Counted from the stretch's first letter, positions 8,977 through 17,837 are shown. The stretch: DNA of 64,000 bases from Microbacterium capsulatum (GCF_030865425.1 NZ_JAVFCB010000008.1:96465-160464); one strand, 5' to 3'. Program-made: numbers and translations. Notes: generated by a model not told the origin, from the sequence alone.

Positions 8977-10146
8977 ATGAACGCATACCAGAGCGAGACC
9001 GCCGTCCTCCCCTTCCGCATCGAGATCGCTGGGGCCGCACTCGACGACCTGCGCACCCGACTCCGCAACGCCCGGTTCCCGGAGCCGCTGCCCGGCGACG
9101 ACTGGCGCGACGGCGTGCCGGTCGAGGTGCTCCGCGACCTCGTCGCCCGCTGGGAGCGGCACGACTGGAGGGCGACCGAGGAGCGCCTGAACGCGCTGCC
9201 GCAGATCACGACCCGGATCGACGGGCAGACGATCCACGCCGTGCACGTGCGCTCCCCGCACCCGGACGCGACGCCGATCCTGCTCCTGCACGGCTGGCCC
9301 GGATCGTTCCTGGAGTTCGAGGGCCTGATCGGACCGCTCACGGATCCGGTCGCGCACGGCGGATCGGCCGCGGACGCCTTCGACGTCGTGATCCCGTCGC
9401 AACCGGGATTCGGCTTCTCCACGCCGCTCGAGGACGCCGGCTGGACCGTGGCGCGTACCGCCGCCGCGTTCGCGGAGCTCATGACCCGGCTCGGCTACGA
9501 GCGCTTCGCCGTCCAGGGCGGCGACCACGGAGCGGCCGTCGCCCCCGAGATCGCGCGGCTCGCGCCCGAGCGGGTGATCGGCGTGCACGCGAACGGCTCC
9601 CTCGGCGGATCCTTCCTCGGCCAGGTCGACGACGCGACCGCCGCGCGTCTCACCCCGCTCGAGCAGGACCGGATCCGCCGGGTCGGCGAGTTCATGCAGC
9701 GCGAGTTCGGCTACATCGCGATCCAGGGCACCCGCCCCGGGCTCGTCGGCGCGATGACCGCGGACAGCCCGGTCGCGCAGTTCGCCTGGATCTACGACAA
9801 GCTGCAGGCGTGGACGCATCCCGCGGAGGCGGACGCGGTGGACGTGCTGGGCGAGCGGTTCGTCTTCGAGAACGCCGCGCTGTACTGGTTCACCGCGAGC
9901 GGCGGATCGTCCGCGGCCCTCGTCTACGCGTTGAACACCGCGTGGGAGGCGCCGAAGCCGAGCTCGGGCGTGCCGACCGCGGTCATCGCGTTCGCGCACG
10001 ACATCGGGCTGCGCTTCGCGGAGGAGCAGCACCACCGGATCGTGCGCTGGACGGACGTCGAGGATCGCGGCGGCCACTTCGCCGCGATGGAGGAGCCGGA
10101 GCTCCTCGTCGACGACATCCGGGCGTTCTTCGGGTCGCTGCGGTGA
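8977..10146 (+). CDS. Epoxide hydrolase (EHN domain plus alpha/beta hydrolase)
   Basis: 389 residues. It opens with the epoxide-hydrolase N-terminal domain (LDDLRTRLRNARFPEPLPGD and DWRATEERLNALPQI). The oxyanion motif HGWPGSFLEF and the nucleophile elbow GGDHGAAVAPEIA with Asp at the centre follow, then the cap region with IYDKLQAWTHP. The catalytic His is probably in EDRGGHFAAMEEPELL. ATG at 8977 is preceded by GGAG close by. Proteins of this type open epoxides by an aspartyl ester mechanism; the natural substrate is unknown. Confidence 0.9.
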   Translation: MNAYQSETAVLPFRIEIAGAALDDLRTRLRNARFPEPLPGDDWRDGVPVEVLRDLVARWERHDWRATEERLNALPQITTRIDGQTIHAVHVRSPHPDATPILLLHGWPGSFLEFEGLIGPLTDPVAHGGSAADAFDVVIPSQPGFGFSTPLEDAGWTVARTAAAFAELMTRLGYERFAVQGGDHGAAVAPEIARLAPERVIGVHANGSLGGSFLGQVDDATAARLTPLEQDRIRRVGEFMQREFGYIAIQGTRPGLVGAMTADSPVAQFAWIYDKLQAWTHPAEADAVDVLGERFVFENAALYWFTASGGSSAALVYALNTAWEAPKPSSGVPTAVIAFAHDIGLRFAEEQHHRIVRWTDVEDRGGHFAAMEEPELLVDDIRAFFGSLR

Positions 10147-10148
10147 CC

Positions 10149-10180
10149 GGTCGTTGAGCGAGCGCAGCGAGACGAAACGC
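10149..10180. repeat. Dispersed intergenic repeat, GGTCGTTGAGCGAG family
   Basis: Begins GGTCGTTGAGCGAGCGCAGC and ends GACGAAACGC. A shorter variant of the two copies at 7800 and 7891, lying directly after the epoxide hydrolase stop. Confidence 0.75.
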
Positions 10181-10219
10181 GGTTCCTCCCTCACCCGCCG
10201 TAACGGAACACCGCGGCTG

Positions 10220-10471
10220 TCAGTCGCCCGCGGACTCGCCCGCCTCGGCACCCGCCGTCTCGGGAGCCTCCGGCAGCGGGACCGGGATCGAGACGGATCC
10301 TCCCGCACCCGAGACGACCGGAATGCTCACGCCGCCCCCGCCGAGGCCGAGCCCGAACGGATCCGTCGCCGGCTGCTCGGGCAGATCGGTCGCCTCGTCG
10401 CGGTCGAAGGGCTCGGACGGGAGCCCGGCCCACTCGGTCGGCTCCTCCGGCTTTTGCGTGAACATGCCCAT
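10220..10471 (-). CDS. Small acidic low-complexity protein, function unknown
   Basis: 83 residues beginning MGMFTQKPEEPTEWAGLPSE, then a Gly-rich stretch (GLGLGGGGVSIP) and two SIPV repeats, ending in acidic Ala/Glu-rich sequence. No signal peptide or membrane segment. It looks like a conserved small actinobacterial protein, but I do not recognise a family. It stands alone between convergent and divergent neighbours. Confidence 0.55.
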   Translation of the reverse strand: MGMFTQKPEEPTEWAGLPSEPFDRDEATDLPEQPATDPFGLGLGGGGVSIPVVSGAGGSVSIPVPLPEAPETAGAEAGESAGD

Positions 10472-10511
10472 GCGTCCATTGTGCGCCAGAGCGCGTCGGC
10501 GGGGGCCGCCC

Positions 10512-11567
10512 TCACGCGCCGAGCAGGGTCCTCCGGGCGGAGGGCCGGGAGACGTCCGGCGTGAGCACGGCCAGCACGCGCACGAACGTCGTCATCCAGA
10601 CGAGCCCGAGTCCGACCGCGATCGCCTCGAGGCCAGCCGCGGAGTACAGCTCGACCGGAACGTGCAGCACGATGGCGACGACGAGCAGGATCCCGAGCCC
10701 GATCGTCGCGACCACGAGGGCCGGCGGCGGGCCCGGCAGGGTCCACGCGGTGACCACGGCGGCGGCCGCGAACAGCGCGAGCGCCCCGATCGCGGCGCTC
10801 AGATGCACGGGCCGGTTCACCTCGATCGGCACGAACCCGACGATCGCGAGGGCGAGACCGGTGCTCGCCCAGAGCGCGACGACGACGGCGATCCGACGCA
10901 GGTCCCGGTCGCCGAGCAGCCGGTGCAGATCCCGGCCGATGTACGAGCCCACCGTCGCGAAGAGCAGGCCGGCCACGACGAGCGTGCCGTTGAACGCCCA
11001 GCCGTGCGCGCCGAGGCCGAGCTGCGAGAAGTTGCGCTGCCACCAGTGCGGATCCGCCGCGGTCGCCATCGCGAACAGCGTGCCGATCGTGAGGAATCCG
11101 AACAGCAGCGCGGCGAGGTCGCGGGTGCGCAGGCCCACGCCGGCCGTGTACGCGAACCGGCCGCCGATCGCGGAGGCGACGCCGGCGATCAGCCCGCCGC
11201 CGAGCGCCGACGGGTGCCAGCCGCGCACACCCTCGGTCAGCACGACCCCCGCCAGCAGCATGCCGAGCGCGACGACGGCGGCGAAGGCGATGGTGAGCGC
11301 GACGGCCGAGGCGTCCGACACGATCGCCTGCCAGCGCGGCATGGGCGTTGTCTCGCCGCGGCGGTGCTGCACGGTGCTGACGACGAATGCGACGGCGGCG
11401 ATCGTCCCGGCGATGCCCGCGATCGGGGTGGTCATGCCGTCGGGCCCGGTCAGCGGGCGGATCGGGCCCTGCAGCGCCGCGAAGCCGACGCCGGTGCCGA
11501 GCGCGAAGCTGATCGCGGTCGCCCACACCGTGCGCGTCTCGTTCCTCAGCCGCTCCCGGGTCTCCAT
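10512..11567 (-). CDS. DUF998-like multi-pass membrane protein
   Basis: 351 residues with about nine to ten hydrophobic segments spread over the length, for example AIVSDASAVALTIAFAAVVA and RIAVVVALWASTGLALAIVG. The stretch FSQLGLGAHGWAFNGTLVVA resembles the signature of DUF998 membrane proteins. The short N-terminal leader METRERLRNETRT is cytoplasmic. No enzymatic residues are evident. Confidence 0.75.
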   Translation of the reverse strand: METRERLRNETRTVWATAISFALGTGVGFAALQGPIRPLTGPDGMTTPIAGIAGTIAAVAFVVSTVQHRRGETTPMPRWQAIVSDASAVALTIAFAAVVALGMLLAGVVLTEGVRGWHPSALGGGLIAGVASAIGGRFAYTAGVGLRTRDLAALLFGFLTIGTLFAMATAADPHWWQRNFSQLGLGAHGWAFNGTLVVAGLLFATVGSYIGRDLHRLLGDRDLRRIAVVVALWASTGLALAIVGFVPIEVNRPVHLSAAIGALALFAAAAVVTAWTLPGPPPALVVATIGLGILLVVAIVLHVPVELYSAAGLEAIAVGLGLVWMTTFVRVLAVLTPDVSRPSARRTLLGA

Positions 11568-11640
11568 CCCGTCATCGAACCACGGGCCGCCGACGTCGGC
11601 CGGGGCGGCGGGCCGGAACGCCCGGATCCGGAGCTCCGCC

Positions 11641-12201
11641 TCAGCGTGGAGCGCCGCCGGGCAGCCCGAGCGCCTCGCCGCGCGACGGCCAGCGCCCGTG
11701 GCGCTCCTTGAAGTCGATCGCGAGGAACAGCGGCGTCATGTCGTACCGCCGCACGTTCACCGCGAGCTTCCGGCCGGAGGTGGACCGGATCGTCAGGATC
11801 CGCCGTCCGCGCGTGCGCGTCAGCCGGTGGCTCGCGATGTCGGCGTACGCGATCGCGTGTTCGCGCCCCCAGATCGTGCGGTACCGGACCTCGTCGGCCC
11901 GCGGTGACACGTAGAAGTTCCGGTAGATCAGCACCGTCGCCAGCCCGCCGAGCGCCATCGCCACGACCGCGATCCGCATCGGCCACAGCATGCCCAGCGT
12001 GTCCTGCGCGGTGAACGCGTTGAGCGTGAGGATCGCCCCGACCGCGGCGAACAGCCCGCCGATGACCGGCACGAGCTTCGGCATGCGCTGCCGCTCGAGG
12101 CGGTTCGCCGCGCGGGACGGGAGCCGCATCCTCGCCACCGCGGCCGCCGCGAAGAAGATCACGACCGCCACCAGGAGGAGCTTCAGGAGGATGCCGGTCA
12201 T
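11641..12201 (-). CDS. Membrane protein with C-terminal PH-like domain, function unknown
   Basis: 186 residues. One N-terminal membrane helix (LLLVAVVIFFAAAAVARM) is followed by a basic patch and two more hydrophobic segments near residues 45-95. The soluble tail (YRTIWGREHAIAYADIASHR, then ILTIRSTSGRKLAVNV) resembles the bacterial PH-like (bPH) domains attached to membrane helices. The domain assignment is from appearance only. Confidence 0.6.
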   Translation of the reverse strand: MTGILLKLLLVAVVIFFAAAAVARMRLPSRAANRLERQRMPKLVPVIGGLFAAVGAILTLNAFTAQDTLGMLWPMRIAVVAMALGGLATVLIYRNFYVSPRADEVRYRTIWGREHAIAYADIASHRLTRTRGRRILTIRSTSGRKLAVNVRRYDMTPLFLAIDFKERHGRWPSRGEALGLPGGAPR

Positions 12202-12225
12202 CCCCTGACGGTATCAACCCGGCCC

Positions 12226-12290
12226 GAACTCAGGAGATCCCGGCCCCTCGGTCGCCGCGGGGCCGACGGGACGCAGGATCTCCTGAGTTC
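12226..12290. repeat. Perfect 15-bp inverted repeat (REP-like stem-loop)
   Basis: GAACTCAGGAGATCC at 12226-12240 is exactly inverted at 12276-12290 around a 35-bp GC-rich spacer that has its own CGGCCCC/GGGGCCG stem. It lies between two minus-strand genes and has no T tract, so it looks more like a dispersed palindromic element than a simple terminator. Confidence 0.75.
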
Positions 12291-12301
12291 GGAACCGCGC
12301 G

Positions 12302-13288
12302 TCAGCTCTCCGGGACCAGGATCGCGTGCTCCAGCCGGTCGTACGACGCCTCCATGCCGTCGACCATGCCTGTCGCGAGGATCATGTCGCGCGTGGCGAG
12401 GTCGGGGTACTCGATGAGGAGCGTGATGAGGGTCGCGCCGTCCTCCTCGTACAGGCTGAGGTCGTTCAGCGTGCTCGGACCGTCGGTGCCCTGCATGCGC
12501 TCGGTCGTGACGGCGCGGCGCGGGGCGTCGACGAGCAGCACCTCTCCCTCGAAGCCGAACGGCTCGCCCGGGGTGTCGCCGACCGGCGCCCACGAGTTCC
12601 GGTAGGTTTCGCCGACGACCGTGCTGTCGGTGCACTCGGTCATCTCCCAGCCCTCCGGGCCGAGCATCCACTGCCGGACCAGCTCCGGCTCGGTGTGCGC
12701 GCGCCAGACCAGCTCGCGCGGGCCGTCGACGAGCCGCGTGATGCGGACGTGGGTGTCGTCGAGCAGTTCGAGGCGGGTGCCCTTGCCCTGGGCGTACTCG
12801 CGGAGATCCTGCAGCACGGCGTCGAGCTGGCTCATCGCCATCTTCGTCCCCTCGACGACACCCATCGCGACGACCTGCTCGAGGGCCTCGACCGAGGCGA
12901 AGTGGCTCACCGTGACCATGCGGGATCCGCCGTCGAACGGCTCGAACGCGAAGGTCATCCGCATCGCCGGCATGTCCGGCAGCGGCCGGCCGTCGTCGCC
13001 GACGAAGCGGTCGATGACCTCGAAGCCACGCGGCTCGTCGATGTGCGTGAACTCCCACGATCCGGACGACGACTCGCCCTTCGGACCGTTCATCCGGTAC
13101 TGGGCGAACCCGCCGACGGTGTGGTCGAACGAGGTGAACGTGGCCGGCCAGCCCGGAGGGCCCCAGAAGCGCTCGAGCTGGCGCGGATCGGCGTACGCCT
13201 TCCACAGCCGCTCGACCGGGGCCGGGAACTCGGCGGTGACCGACAGGGTCAGGGCCTGCGGATCGGTGATGACGTCGGTGACGGGCAT
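12302..13288 (-). CDS. Tandem SRPBCC (AHSA1-like) domain protein
   Basis: 328 residues comprising two START-like Activator-of-Hsp90 (AHSA1) domains. The first begins VTAEFPAPVERLWKAYADP with RFWGPPGWPATF, and the second begins ITRLVDGPRELVWRAHTEPE with RQWMLGPEGWEM. Such proteins usually bind hydrophobic ligands. The gene lies 22 bp downstream of an ArsR-type regulator, the classic ArsR-SRPBCC pairing, and should be derepressed with it. Confidence 0.9.
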   Translation of the reverse strand: MPVTDVITDPQALTLSVTAEFPAPVERLWKAYADPRQLERFWGPPGWPATFTSFDHTVGGFAQYRMNGPKGESSSGSWEFTHIDEPRGFEVIDRFVGDDGRPLPDMPAMRMTFAFEPFDGGSRMVTVSHFASVEALEQVVAMGVVEGTKMAMSQLDAVLQDLREYAQGKGTRLELLDDTHVRITRLVDGPRELVWRAHTEPELVRQWMLGPEGWEMTECTDSTVVGETYRNSWAPVGDTPGEPFGFEGEVLLVDAPRRAVTTERMQGTDGPSTLNDLSLYEEDGATLITLLIEYPDLATRDMILATGMVDGMEASYDRLEHAILVPES

Positions 13289-13310
13289 GTCACTCTCTCC
13301 TTCGTTGGGG

Positions 13311-13688
13311 TCAGCGGTCTTCGGAGTCGGATCCGGGCGCGGCGGCCGGATCCGGATCCTCGGCGAGCAGGTCGTCGAGGCGGGCGATGCGGGCGCGCCA
13401 GAGGTCCTCGTAGCGGGCCAGGAGTGCGCGGGCGCGGGCGATCATGTCCGGGTTCGCACGGACCAGCCGCTCGCGTCCTTCGGCGCGCTTGACGATGAGC
13501 TCGGCGGCCTCGAGCACGGCGACGTGCTTCTGCACGGCCGCGAACGACATGTCGTAGTCGCGCGCGAGCGCGGACACGGACTGCTCGCGCTCGATCGTGC
13601 GGCGCAGGATGTCGCGCCGCGTGGCCGCCGCGAGGGCCTGGAACACCCGGTCGATCTGCTCATCGCTCAGTTCATTTCGTACAACCAT
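13311..13688 (-). CDS. ArsR-family transcriptional regulator
   Basis: 125 residues with a winged-helix core: IDRVFQALAAATRRDILRRT, then SALARDYDMSFAAVQKHVAV and the wing region LIVKRAEGRERL. It lacks the metal-binding Cys motif of ArsR itself and fits the subgroup paired with SRPBCC proteins. The -10 box ends only 8 bp before the ATG, so the mRNA is probably leaderless, and an 18-bp palindrome covers the start. Confidence 0.93.
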   Translation of the reverse strand: MVVRNELSDEQIDRVFQALAAATRRDILRRTIEREQSVSALARDYDMSFAAVQKHVAVLEAAELIVKRAEGRERLVRANPDMIARARALLARYEDLWRARIARLDDLLAEDPDPAAAPGSDSEDR

Positions 13689-13725
13689 TTGGTTGTAGAT
13701 TAGGCCGGCCGGATAGCGGTGTCAA
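13680..13725 (-). promoter_or_regulatory. arsR promoter with operator over the start codon
   Basis: On the minus strand, TTGACA (13720-13725) and TAATCT (13697-13702) are separated by 17 bp. Immediately downstream the palindrome TACAACCA-TT-TGGTTGTA (13680-13697) overlaps the ATG at 13686-13688. A repressor bound there would block both polymerase clearance and translation. Confidence 0.8.
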
Positions 13726-13729
13726 GAGG

Positions 13730-13734
13730 AAGAC
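13730..13734. repeat. Target-site duplication AAGAC, left copy
   Basis: AAGAC directly precedes the TGTCGG transposon end and recurs directly after the right end at 41158-41162. Five bp is the duplication length made by Tn7-family transposition. Confidence 0.93.
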
Positions 13735-13810
13735 TGTCGGAATCGCGTTGCAGTGACACAAACCGGCCTTAGGCGACACAGGCGGGGATCGCGGTGACAT
13801 CAAGTGTCAC
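13735..13810. repeat. Transposon left end: terminal inverted repeat and TnsB-site repeats
   Basis: The terminal 25 bp (13735-13759), TGTCGG...TGACAC, match the reverse complement of the right end at 18 positions. Inside, similar motifs recur about every 20 bp: TGACAC at 13754, CGACAC at 13774 and TGACAT at 13795, then inverted GTGTCAC at 13804-13810. This is the expected layout of TnsB binding sites. They precede tnsA and may also autoregulate it. Confidence 0.88.
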
Positions 13811-13933
13811 GAAACGCCGACGTGCCTCCCCCGTCGTGCGTGGGCGCGGAGGAGCATCAGCATTGGTTAGCAGGAGCAAGGGGGCTCCACCGCCCCATCG
13901 GCTTCGCGAGATCCGCTTGCGAGAGGGGCTACG

Positions 13934-14749
13934 GTGCGGCCAGTCAACGAGGCGAAGCAGATTGCTGTTCGTCGGCGATCATCGTCAACTGAGTTGCACT
14001 GGATCTCTCGCTCCGCCGAGAACGTCGCCGCCGGGACGAATCAGGAGTTCGCGGTAGTCGGACCTGACGTCGGCGACAACGACTGGGCTGTGATCGATCC
14101 GATGCGAGTGCGCAGGTCGGCGGGCGTTCGTCACTATTTCACGCCGGCGATGTACTTCTGGCAGCGCACGCGGTCCCACGTGTGGTGCGAATCGCAGGCG
14201 GAGCGCTGGGAGGTCCTGTGGTTGGACTTCAGCGATCAGGTCGAGCGACTGTGGTCCCAGCCGATGGCGATCGCTTTCGGCCATGGATCGCGACTGTCGG
14301 GATCCACGCATGTTCCGGACCTTCTGGCGCAGTTCGCCGACGGGACGTACGGCTTGTTTGATGTGCGTCCCGCGGCGCTGATCGATGAACCGGCCCGCAT
14401 GCAGTTCGCCGAGACGGCAGCTGTCTGCGAAACGGTCGGCTGGCGCTACAGAGTGCTCACCGGACATGACACCCGGGCCACTCAGAATCTCGACTGCTTG
14501 TCGGCATCCCGCCATGATCGTTGCCTTCCCACTCGCCAGATGGAGGCGTTGATCCTGGACACTGCCCGCGGTGGCCGGCCCCGCGGCGAGCTGTGCCAGA
14601 TCGTGTGTCCGGAGTGTCCGCCTCTGGCGTGCGCCTGGGTCGACAATCTGGCCTGGCGCCGCCTACTCCACGTCGACCTCGCCGCCGTATTCAGCAGCGA
14701 GACGATCTACGCGACAGCGAATCCATCCGGTGAACGAAGGGCAGGGTGA
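13934..14749 (+). CDS. tnsA: TnsA-like transposase endonuclease subunit
   Basis: 271 residues from GTG with GAGAGGGG upstream. TnsA cleaves the 5' strand at the transposon ends and works with TnsB in cut-and-paste excision. The nuclease core has the Glu region CESQAERWEVLWLDF (Glu86/Glu90), Asp129 in STHVPDLLA, then a Lys-position motif that reads FDVRPA. Arginine stands where classical TnsA has a catalytic lysine. It overlaps tnsB by TGATG. Confidence 0.88.
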   Translation: MRPVNEAKQIAVRRRSSSTELHWISRSAENVAAGTNQEFAVVGPDVGDNDWAVIDPMRVRRSAGVRHYFTPAMYFWQRTRSHVWCESQAERWEVLWLDFSDQVERLWSQPMAIAFGHGSRLSGSTHVPDLLAQFADGTYGLFDVRPAALIDEPARMQFAETAAVCETVGWRYRVLTGHDTRATQNLDCLSASRHDRCLPTRQMEALILDTARGGRPRGELCQIVCPECPPLACAWVDNLAWRRLLHVDLAAVFSSETIYATANPSGERRAG

Positions 14750-16791
14750 TGTCTCAGGAGTACAAGCTTCGGCTTGGCGACAGCGTAGAGATCGAGGGAG
14801 AAACCTGGGTCTGGGAAGGTGTCCGTCGCGGTGTCGACGCCAAGCTGCGCCGCGAGGGTACCGACGACGACTGGCAGATCGTGACCATGCCGGAGCTGCT
14901 CGCTCGTGCAGGCACCGCTCGGCGCGAGTCGACCATGCCGCTCCGGAACATCGCCGGAAACTGGCCGACCGACGTACTCGACATGGAGAGGCACCTGCTG
15001 GAGGTCTTCCGAGGCACCCCGATGGATCCGACTGCGACTGGTCCGCGTCCGGCTTATGACCTGACGCGAACCACTCAGGAACAGCGGATCGCGACCAAGG
15101 TCGAGGAGTTGGCCGGCACCTCTCTGGCACGGTCTCGGAAGGCGCTGTTCAACTTCTGGAAGGAGTACCAATCGACGGGCGTCGCCGGGGTGGATGCCCG
15201 GCTGCACCGGAAGGGCAGGAAGCGATTAGCGATCGCGAAGGCCGACCCACGTCTCGTCGCTGTCATCGATCGAGAGCTCGATAGTCGGGTCAACATGCCC
15301 ACGAGCAGTCGGCGCCACTGTGCCGCGCTTGTGCGACGGGCGCTGGAAGCGATGTATCCCGGTGACCAGATCTGCGCGATCAAGGACACCACCTTGCAGG
15401 GGTACATCAACGAACGCGACGCGGGGCGGTACAGCTTCGCGAAGTCGACCACTCGGCGCACCAGCGCCAACAGCCCCGTCCGGGAGTACTTTTCCCGTAG
15501 CGCTCATCGGCTCGGTGCAGTCTGCGAGATCGACTCGACCACATTGGACGTGCAGGTGTGGGACGAGAAGGGCACTGTATTCCGCCCCACCGTGACGGCG
15601 CTGTTCTGCGTCGCGAGCAGGGTGCCGCTGGCCTGGGCGATCCATGCGGACTCTCCCAACGGCTTCGACCACGCATTGCTGCTGGCTCGCGCCATCGTCG
15701 GTCGCCGGGCGATACCCGGCTCCGGGGCCGCCACCCTGTCGGGGTCTGCCACGCTCCCCGTTCAGCTGATGAAGAAGGTCAACCCGTATCTGGACGATGA
15801 GTCGCTTGCGGTGCCGTGGATCTTCCCGCATGCGATCACGGTCGACGGCGGCGCGGACTTCCGATCGGCCACTTTCGAGGCTGCCTGTCGCGCATTCGGC
15901 ATCACCGTGGTGCTCGCTCCGCCGAACGCTCCGACAGTCAAGCCGCATGTCGAGCGCAACTTCGGGACCACCTCATCGGACTTCGCGACATGGCTGGCTG
16001 GCTCCACTGGCAACTCCGTGTCGAACCGTGGCAAGCGCGATGCTCCGACTCTCACCTTGGATTCAGTGCGGCTCGCGTTCGACGTGTGGATCACCACCGT
16101 GTTTCTGAACAAACAGCACGGCGGTCTGAAGTCCCCCCTATTCCCCGGGCGCGAGTGGACGCCGAATCAGATGTACGCCGCGCTGTTCGAGGTCGGTCCG
16201 GGCGTCCAGCTCCCGTTCCGCGCGGAAGACTTCTTCGCCCTGCTGCCGACGGAACGGCGCGTCATCAGCAAGGAAGGAATCGATCTCCACAATCATCGCT
16301 ATGACTCCCCGCTGCTGGCAGATTTGCGAAACCGTTCGCTCACCGGTGCGGCCGCCGGGTCACGGCACGCACGCCAGTTCGACATCCGCTTCGACCCCTA
16401 CAACACCAACGCCGTGTGGGTGCAACATCCTGAGACCGAAGAGTGGATCGAGTGCTGGGACGAGGCGATCGATGACAAGGGCGCATGGATGGCCGCCGAG
16501 ACCGAGGTGAGGCTCGTCGAGCGCTTCGGCTACGGCGAACCCGGGGAGGCCCCGAAGACCGCAGAGTTCCTTGACGAGATCGAACGCCGGGCACGGAGCG
16601 ACAAGCGTGCACGCAACCGATATATCCGGGAGACACGCGCCGAGTCCGCGGACGCACAAGATGCGGACGCTCCGGTCACCGAGCCCGCCCCGATCGAGTT
16701 GCGCGAATGGGCCGATCCTGTGGACGTCGACGACATCGACTGGGAATCCTCGGCCTACGACATTGTGACGGTGAAAGAGATCCTGCCGTGA
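14749..16791 (+). CDS. tnsB: TnsB transposase (DDE integrase family)
   Basis: 680 residues. The DDE catalytic triad is clear: Asp262 in CEIDSTTLDVQVW, Asp366 in VDGGADFRSATFE and Glu402 in KPHVERNFGT, with the D-E spacing of 35 residues typical of retroviral-type integrases. N-terminal helical DNA-binding regions precede it and a Mu-type C-terminal beta-barrel (KEGIDLHNHRYDSPLL) follows. It joins 3' ends to target DNA. GTG at 14746 is an alternative start. It overlaps tnsA and tnsC by one base each. Confidence 0.95.
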   Translation: MSQEYKLRLGDSVEIEGETWVWEGVRRGVDAKLRREGTDDDWQIVTMPELLARAGTARRESTMPLRNIAGNWPTDVLDMERHLLEVFRGTPMDPTATGPRPAYDLTRTTQEQRIATKVEELAGTSLARSRKALFNFWKEYQSTGVAGVDARLHRKGRKRLAIAKADPRLVAVIDRELDSRVNMPTSSRRHCAALVRRALEAMYPGDQICAIKDTTLQGYINERDAGRYSFAKSTTRRTSANSPVREYFSRSAHRLGAVCEIDSTTLDVQVWDEKGTVFRPTVTALFCVASRVPLAWAIHADSPNGFDHALLLARAIVGRRAIPGSGAATLSGSATLPVQLMKKVNPYLDDESLAVPWIFPHAITVDGGADFRSATFEAACRAFGITVVLAPPNAPTVKPHVERNFGTTSSDFATWLAGSTGNSVSNRGKRDAPTLTLDSVRLAFDVWITTVFLNKQHGGLKSPLFPGREWTPNQMYAALFEVGPGVQLPFRAEDFFALLPTERRVISKEGIDLHNHRYDSPLLADLRNRSLTGAAAGSRHARQFDIRFDPYNTNAVWVQHPETEEWIECWDEAIDDKGAWMAAETEVRLVERFGYGEPGEAPKTAEFLDEIERRARSDKRARNRYIRETRAESADAQDADAPVTEPAPIELREWADPVDVDDIDWESSAYDIVTVKEILP

Positions 16792-17837
16792 TGCTCGAGC
16801 CGCTCGCCCTGGAGCACGACCGCAAGACGACCTTGCCGGGCCTCCGCGAGGCGCTGAATGCGCTTCCGCCCCGACCGCCCATATTGTCTTTCGCGGAATA
16901 CGTCGCGCTGCCCGAGGATGAGCGCGCTGTGTATGACGAGGCCCGGGACGACTTCATGCGCCTCACGTTGCGTGTGCCGACACCGGAACAGGATCTGAGT
17001 GCGCGAATCCTGGCCAAGCTCATCGCCTCGAACCCGCGCCGCAAGAACTCTCGCAGGGGACTCATGATCTCGGCGCCGATGTTCTACGGCAAGACCGAGC
17101 TCGCACTGCTCCTGGCACGCTCGGTCGAACACGAACATGCCAAGCGGTTCCCGGACTACGCCGCCGCCGGCGAAGTTCCGGTCGTCTGGGTGGAGGTGAC
17201 GGATCACGCCACCGGAAAGGCGCTTCTCTCCCAGATTGTCCGCTTCCTCGCGCCGACCGTCGGCTTGCCGACGCAGATCACCACAGAAGAGCTGCGGCGA
17301 CGGACCGTCGACCTGCTGCACATCCACCGCACGAAGCTGCTCGTCATCGACGAGGCGCACAACCTCAGCGGCTCAGACCCTTCGAGCGTCATCAAGGCGC
17401 TGCAGAACGAATCGTCGGCCACCGTCGCGCTGGTCGGGATCAGTCTCGCCAGCGGCAAGGCGTTCGGATCCGGCGCAGGTCTTCAGGTCACGATGAGGTG
17501 CGACATGGTCGAGCTGCGGAAGATCGACGGCAAGTCGGACGACGGGCTCGCACTGTGGAGGCGGTGGGTAGCGATCTTCGACCGCAACCTTCCGTTGTGC
17601 GATCACGTGCCCGGGACGCTTACCCGTAACGCCCGAGTCCTTCACAAGGCTGCGAACGGACGCCTCGCTGTGCTCGCGATGATCGTCGAGCGCCTGGTCG
17701 CCTCGATCGTCGACGACCCCCACCGCCAAGACGAACAGGTGACCCGGGAACGCCTGTTCGCGGTTCTGGACAGCCTCCGCCACACCACTGCGGTGCGGCA
17801 TCGGATCACGCTCGATGACCTGGTCGAGGCCGCATGA
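16791..17837 (+). CDS. tnsC: TnsC AAA+ ATPase
   Basis: 348 residues. The regulator links target selector to transposase. Walker A reads SAPMFYGKTEL (about 94-104), a variant with Met-Phe-Tyr before GKT, and Walker B reads LLVIDEAHNL (about 184-193). A sensor-like LVGISLASGKAFG follows. ATG overlaps the tnsB stop (TGATG) and its own stop overlaps tniQ by ATGA, making tnsA-B-C-tniQ one coupled unit. Confidence 0.93.
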   Translation: MLEPLALEHDRKTTLPGLREALNALPPRPPILSFAEYVALPEDERAVYDEARDDFMRLTLRVPTPEQDLSARILAKLIASNPRRKNSRRGLMISAPMFYGKTELALLLARSVEHEHAKRFPDYAAAGEVPVVWVEVTDHATGKALLSQIVRFLAPTVGLPTQITTEELRRRTVDLLHIHRTKLLVIDEAHNLSGSDPSSVIKALQNESSATVALVGISLASGKAFGSGAGLQVTMRCDMVELRKIDGKSDDGLALWRRWVAIFDRNLPLCDHVPGTLTRNARVLHKAANGRLAVLAMIVERLVASIVDDPHRQDEQVTRERLFAVLDSLRHTTAVRHRITLDDLVEAA

